64,000 nucleotides of DNA, from the NCBI RefSeq assembly GCF_040807025.1, contig NC_090952.1, forward strand, positions 28,579,068-28,643,067, in the 5' to 3' direction. Positions 60,701-64,000 of the stretch are shown here, piece by piece. The notes below the pieces were generated by a model, which was not told the origin of the DNA, did not search any database, and saw only the letters and a program-made list of their open reading frames with translations. Positions within the stretch are counted from its first letter, which is position 1. Each line of letters begins with the position of its first letter. This DNA is from Struthio camelus. Its lineage: Eukaryota > Chordata > Aves > Struthioniformes > Struthionidae. The position numbers were made by a program, and so were the translations under genes.

Positions 60701-63700
60701 GGGAGAGGGGTAGAAACGAATCCCCCTGGACTGGGAGCAGATGAGATTGCGACATGAGCCACAACACTGAGAAGGGAACATCCCTTACGCAGCAGACAGC
60801 TGTCTCATCTGCTCATTTTCAGGCCATTTTCCCCTGCAGGACAACTAATCCCAGGTTATTGTGCCTGGGGACCTTGGCATACCTGGAACAAGCACACCTC
60901 ATGGATGAAGACTGCTGGGGTGGAGGTGCTAGCCCAGTTTTAGTGCTCTGAGAGATTAGCTGATCCAGAAATAAAACCCAGCCCTTCACAGCGCTCTCAC
61001 ACACCCACACAGGTACCAGCGAGCAGCTCTGTTCCCAGCCTGAACACATCTGGAGCCCAGGCTGTGTCCTGTTTCAGGGAGTCCTGAGCTGCAAGCAGTG
61101 CAGTGAGGATAAATACAGAGGCTGATTTTCGTCTTGGCACCTGGATGAAAGGAGGAGAGCGGAGGAGAGGGAGCGTGGATTACTGCACTATCTTCTCCCC
61201 TCTGAACAACAGAGGCTTCTTGCTCATGCCCGTGTCTCTGAAGGCACTAGTTTACCCTGGGAGCTTTAAATTAGCAAGTTCGTGGTACGTGTAAAAGTAG
61301 AGGAACTGACCATCTCCCACAGGCTGCTCAAAGGAGAGCCTCAAGACAATACACCATTCCAGCTCAGCAGGGATCCTTTTGTTTCTGAAGTTTGCTTTTT
61401 TTCACAGAGCGGCAGCCACCACCCATCTATGCTGTTCTCTCATCTGCCATGCAAGGATCAGACCTCGCTTTGCCAAAGGCATGACCACAATAATTTATTG
61501 CCCAAAGTCCCCTAGCATATCTGGCAGCAGTAAGCACAAAATCTGGAGCCTATGCCCAGTTCCCTAAAGCACAAAAGAGAAAAACCTGAAGTAAGACATT
61601 GCTGATGTCAGGTGTGGAGGAAACCCATGGCCTCAGCCCAAGGCTTTTTTTGGAGAGCGATGGCCTCCCAAATACTGCCCAAGAGATATCTTAGTGCCCC
61701 ATAAGACATTACATTATACATACATTGAGCTCTCTTGAACTCTCTATGACTCCCTTCACCCACTAATCCCCCAGGGTCAAGAAAGCCATATGGCAGGGTG
61801 GTAGTTCCAGCATCTCATTCAAGTCCTCCCCCCTCATCAAAGGCCGTGGGTTGGGTCTCCAAAGGCAGACATGCATGCTGGCCTCTGGACAGTGGTTGGT
61901 TAGAGGACCAGTCAAAGGCAGTACATGCCCAGAATCTTTGGGCAACGCAGCCACCTCGAGGCTTTTCAGTTACTGCTGTGGTGACAAAGGTGAAGCATTT
62001 TTCAGGTAAGTTAGAGCAGGGCAGAAAAGCCCCACAGGGCCTCCATCAAATTCCCTGTTCATGTCTTTCGCCTTGGAGAAAGCTCTGCTGTGACCAGCTT
62101 CATAGGGCTTTAACAAGTAACCACGAGTGTCTAAGTCTGGTTGTTAATGAAGCTACTGAGTGCAATTATCAAGGGAAAGCTGAGCCCTGCCAGCTGTGGA
62201 GAAAAACAGAATGAAACAGTCATAGGATGTGGAAATTTTTGCTCAGTGAGACTGGAAAAACGGTTGGTTTATTCACAGACTCCAGCATCTAGCACCTGAT
62301 TCTTGTTTCTCTGAGTTACAAGCGTTATTCAGGGCAGACACCTGGAGCAGGGGTCTCACCTACAGGAATCTGGGTAGTCCTTGCACATGGCTATGCTAGA
62401 TGGCTGCCCCCTAAAATAGAAACCAGAAACAAACAGGCAGCCTGCAGAGAATCATCAAGGAGGCAAGAGCACGCTTTTTGTGCATGTGTTACAGGGAAGG
62501 GAGGGGGGTGCAGTGGAAGTGTCCAAGCTGAACAATAGCTGGCTATGCACCGTGTCTGGAGGCCAAGCTTCCAGCTATTGTTCTAGCTGGGCCTAGGCTG
62601 AGCTGGAGCTGTGGTTCTTCAGCACTGGTCCTCCCCCAACAGGGACCAGCAGTCTCTGTCATGTGCTTGAAGTAAACACAGCTGAACCAGAGAAGAGATT
62701 CATCGGAAGAGTTAATCTGTCAACTGTCCATGTGTGTACCTAGCAGCAAACATGTGAGAAAGTCTACTGGATATATCTACCCATCCCTTCCAACATCATC
62801 CTCCCTTTGGGAACCTTACAGTGTGGAGATCCAGTCTGCTCCAGGCAAGGTTTTGCTGCATGTTCAGAAATCATAGACCTTCCTGTCAAATAATATACTG
62901 GGGCAGGGCACTAGTATGCAGGACACGTAAGCAGGGAGGGAGGAAGGAAACGTTCATTCTCTGCATTACCTACATTGGCTGCCCGTGCATTAACACTCGC
63001 TGCAAACACTTATTAAACCACTTAGAGACATGATCAGCTATCCAAAACTTGTCTTCCCTTGGCCTGACCAGGCACCTTGGGAACTTTCTAGCAGCACTGC
63101 CTGAAGGACAGAGGAAAGTTCAGGAATGCAGAAACGTTAATAGCATGGCTAGTTCTCCAGACTCAGGTCTGGAGGCTTAAAGTTTTAACAAATAATCACA
63201 TAATTAGTAAACAATCCTCTTTATCCTCTCCTCTCCCCAGTGCTCTGTAACCTCTCCCTGCAGTCACCTTTGGTATTTAGTTAAGATATACAATATAGAA
63301 CAATATGGACAGGCCAGGAACTTCTTGGTCCTCCACACTGGGGGTAATTGAAAGCCTTGAAATGAAAGGCATTGTGGAGACCATCAGAAGACCTCCCCAC
63401 GCCAGCTCCCGCCACCAGGAGCCTGTATTTGGCTGATTAGAGCGTGCCTGTGATCAGAGCACCACTGCTGCCACAGAGACACACGAGCACAGCGACCTTT
63501 GTTCCACCTGGCATTTGAAACTTAAACGCACGCATCTCTGAGCATCCTAATCCTACTGACAGGACTCACGCCAATGAGAAGCTGGAGACCTGCTGAATTT
63601 GTTTTGTTCTTTCTCTGTAGAATCATTTAGGGGCAATGGGTTTTGAATGCTTCCTGCTGGGGGTCAGGAGCACTGCCTTGTGTGCAAAGCTCTCTCCTTC

Positions 63701-64000
63701 TTCCCAGGAGCTAAGCACTATTCACACCCTCAGCCCATGAGTGCTCGCAGCTCCCCAGGACTTGGGGGGGGGGGGGGGGGGGGACTGGGATCAGGAACCG
63801 CTGAATGGCAGCACAGCAGTGGAGGGCTGTCTGCTCGTCACACACAGCAGCATATTCGGCTTTCAAAGACACGTCACTGTGGAGAAAAATATATCTAACC
63901 CTTTCCCCACATAGAGAACTGAAGAGGCAGCCCTCACCTTCATAAAGCTGAGCATACTGAGGAAATCCTGCTGCTCGCAGCCAGTCACAAGCTTTCTTGG
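42589..64000 (-). CDS. STARD8: STARD8 (DLC3), RhoGAP with SAM and START domains; 13 coding exons, 5' end outside the window
   Basis: STARD8 stimulates GTP hydrolysis by Rho GTPases at focal adhesions and cell junctions, so restraining actomyosin. Joined exons give 1,058 residues in the window. From the internal ATG at 54,360-54,362 the protein is 1,008 residues, close to the 1,023 of the human short form. In that numbering: polybasic Ser-rich stretch about 141-166; DHKPGTF 280-286; SVYDNVP 353-359, where DLC1 binds tensin; LD-type motif ENLDDILQHM 377-386, which in DLC1 binds talin; acidic run 407-419; RhoGAP about 540-770 with arginine finger R596 in GIFRKSG; START about 790-1005, ending GPETKI. 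The N-terminal SAM domain is split over the three most upstream exons. STARD8 is chosen over DLC1 and STARD13 from PRDHKPGTFPKSLSIESLCP, the VELW and SGGEPTF segments and the C-terminus. All introns are GT-AG and the phases close exactly. Confidence 0.96.
42707..43447 (-). other. STARD8 intron before the last exon
   Basis: 741 bases. No further exon or repeat is seen. Confidence 0.85.
43448..43624 (-). CDS. STARD8: STARD8 exon: START domain
   Basis: Residues 912-969, with DLPRGACLLIS, LTSQYLIEPSGMG and THICRADL. 177 bp, phase 2 to 2. Confidence 0.97.
43842..43871 (+). other. G-quadruplex-type motif in a STARD8 intron (template strand)
   Basis: Six G-tracts of three to five G are separated by one- or two-base loops on the + strand. 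The STARD8 pre-mRNA carries the complementary C-rich run. Confidence 0.75.
44008..44225 (-). CDS. STARD8: STARD8 exon: START domain
   Basis: Residues 839-910, with DGHPLRLWK, HRVLRERHLWDEDLL and YHYVTDSMAPHP, typical of DLC-family START domains. 218 bp, phase 0 to 2. Confidence 0.97.
44226..44749 (-). other. STARD8 intron within the START-coding region
   Basis: 524 bases, with a G15 run (44,409-44,423 on +) that reads as a C run in the pre-mRNA. No exon is seen. Confidence 0.85.
44409..44423 (+). repeat. Poly-G run (15 nt)
   Basis: A homopolymer in a STARD8 intron. Confidence 0.95.
44750..44965 (-). CDS. STARD8: STARD8 exon: between RhoGAP and START, start of START
   Basis: Residues 767-838, with VSHDILLQLSSSY and EKFKGWLSTPGPLNTELSC. 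216 bp, phase 0 to 0. It matches human STARD8 through the FKGW segment. Confidence 0.96.
44966..45522 (-). other. STARD8 intron
   Basis: 557 bases with nothing notable. Confidence 0.85.
45523..45637 (-). CDS. STARD8: STARD8 exon: end of RhoGAP domain
   Basis: Residues 729-766, with KPDQKDLNENMAATQGLSHM and DCKKLFQ. 115 bp, phase 2 to 0. Confidence 0.97.
45898..46108 (-). CDS. STARD8: STARD8 exon: RhoGAP domain
   Basis: Residues 659-727, with DENREVLQTLLYFL, EENQMTAGNLAVCLAPSIFH and SKKESTSPR. The NLAVCLAPS core is a RhoGAP signature. 211 bp, phase 1 to 2. Confidence 0.97.
46397..46595 (-). CDS. STARD8: STARD8 exon: RhoGAP domain with arginine finger
   Basis: Residues 592-657, starting VGIFRKSGVKSRI. 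R596 is the catalytic arginine finger of RhoGAPs, and it is present. YDVADLLKQYFRDLPEPIF follows. 199 bp, phase 0 to 1. Confidence 0.97.
46596..47577 (-). other. STARD8 intron
   Basis: 982 bases including an 11-base C run at 47,050-47,060. No exon is seen. Confidence 0.85.
47578..47737 (-). CDS. STARD8: STARD8 exon: start of RhoGAP domain
   Basis: Residues 539-591, with VPKFMKR, VFGVPPI, QPLPQSIQQAMRYIRSQCLD. The FGVPP segment marks the start of the RhoGAP fold. 160 bp, phase 2 to 0. Confidence 0.97.
47738..48285 (-). other. STARD8 intron
   Basis: 548 bases with nothing notable. Confidence 0.85.
48286..48459 (-). CDS. STARD8: STARD8 exon: linker before RhoGAP
   Basis: Residues 481-537, with KLRWHSFQNSHRPSLNSASL and LLRLTAIMEKYSVPHKQ. 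This linker is conserved in all DLC proteins. 174 bp, phase 2 to 2. Confidence 0.97.
48460..49809 (-). other. STARD8 intron
   Basis: 1.35 kb. No further exon or repeat is seen. Confidence 0.85.
49810..51191 (-). CDS. STARD8: STARD8 large exon: Ser-rich focal-adhesion targeting region
   Basis: Residues 20-479 in one 1,382 bp exon, as in other DLC genes. It starts NEDSEEED. It holds the polybasic Ser-rich stretch, the conserved DHKPGTF block, a glycine/serine run (316-326), the SVYDNVP and LD-type motifs, an acidic run, and ends RRDSGVGASLTRPC. This region is mostly disordered in the family and carries the adhesion-binding and regulatory sites. The in-frame codon at 51,108-51,110 is GTG (valine), not a start. 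Confidence 0.97.
51192..54305 (-). other. STARD8 intron (3.1 kb) with a CpG-enriched block
   Basis: Mostly AT-rich, but about 53,640-54,065 is enriched in CpG compared with its surroundings. No coding exon with the right phase was found. That block could be an internal promoter, but this is only inference. Confidence 0.6.
54306..54369 (-). CDS. STARD8: STARD8 exon: end of SAM domain and ATG of the short form
   Basis: The 64 bp exon reads RL, then MTLNTCASMKLEVHFQRKQ. The ATG at 54,360-54,362 corresponds to the start of the human 1,023-residue form. Read from the upstream SAM exon, the same frame continues LCR-RL-MTLN, so the exon serves both a SAM-containing and a SAM-less protein. It ends in phase 0. 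Confidence 0.95.
54370..60069 (-). other. STARD8 intron (5.7 kb)
   Basis: No further coding exon could be supported. A non-coding first exon for the short form could lie here but cannot be recognised from sequence. Confidence 0.7.
60070..60151 (-). CDS. STARD8: STARD8 exon: SAM domain, middle part
   Basis: It encodes SLFPLDIIAVKKDHSFLDQD and SLKSLC. This matches the FPIDI-VK-DHDFL segment of the SAM domains of DLC1 and STARD13. 82 bp, phase 1 to 2, so both joins close in frame. Confidence 0.94.
60152..63937 (-). other. STARD8 intron (3.8 kb)
   Basis: No further exon is seen. A 20-base G run is at 63,764-63,783. Confidence 0.75.
63764..63783 (+). repeat. Poly-G run (20 nt)
   Basis: The longest G run in the window, about 155 bases from a STARD8 exon. 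Confidence 0.95.
63938..64000 (-). CDS. STARD8: STARD8 exon: SAM domain, N-terminal part (cut by the window edge)
   Basis: It encodes KKACDWLRAAGFPQYAQLYE and one base, then a gtgagg donor. The CDWLRAAGFPQYAQLYE segment is the hallmark start of the DLC-family SAM domain. The exon continues beyond base 64,000, and the true start codon of the long form is not in view. Confidence 0.94.

Noticed and set aside
1-64000. CRISPR arrays, bacterial operons, phage or viral genes
   Set aside because: No regularly spaced repeats or prokaryotic-style gene clusters are present. The whole coding content is two spliced vertebrate genes.

Overview
The window is vertebrate nuclear DNA, most likely from a bird or another sauropsid. 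The evidence is short coding exons with GT-AG introns, GC-rich exon clusters with CpG-rich blocks, few visible interspersed repeats over 64 kb, and two multi-exon animal genes. The species cannot be fixed from the sequence. I saw no bacterial, phage, CRISPR or intact transposon content.

Layout. Bases 1-17,300 are non-coding as far as I can see. A CpG-rich block (about 17,460-18,225) leads into gene 1 on the + strand. This is a complete 18-exon leucine-rich-repeat GPCR of the relaxin receptor family (RXFP1/RXFP2 type), with coding sequence from 18,226 to 39,339. My splice joins give exactly 720 codons (719 residues plus stop): signal peptide, one LDL-receptor class A module, a linker, ten leucine-rich-repeat exons of 72 or 75 bp in constant phase, a hinge, seven membrane segments and a short tail.

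Gene 2 lies tail-to-tail with gene 1 on the - strand. It is STARD8 (DLC3), a RhoGAP with SAM and START domains. Its stop is at 42,589-42,591 and its exons run out of the window at 64,000, so the true 5' end is missing. Thirteen coding exons give 1,058 in-frame residues here, or 1,008 from the internal ATG at 54,360-54,362. The 3.2 kb between the two stop codons holds both 3' UTRs. Only STARD8 has an evident canonical polyadenylation signal (40,383-40,388).

The two products are not known to share a pathway. One is a cell-surface receptor for relaxin-like peptides. The other is a focal-adhesion Rho inactivator. Their adjacency is the main point of interest: in human the paralogues RXFP2 and STARD13 lie in one region of chromosome 13, so this pair looks like a second copy of the same ancestral neighbourhood. 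Human STARD8 on Xq has no RXFP gene that I know of beside it. Gene 1 is therefore best read as a third RXFP1/2-type receptor ('RXFP2-like') that survives in some vertebrates and is absent in human.
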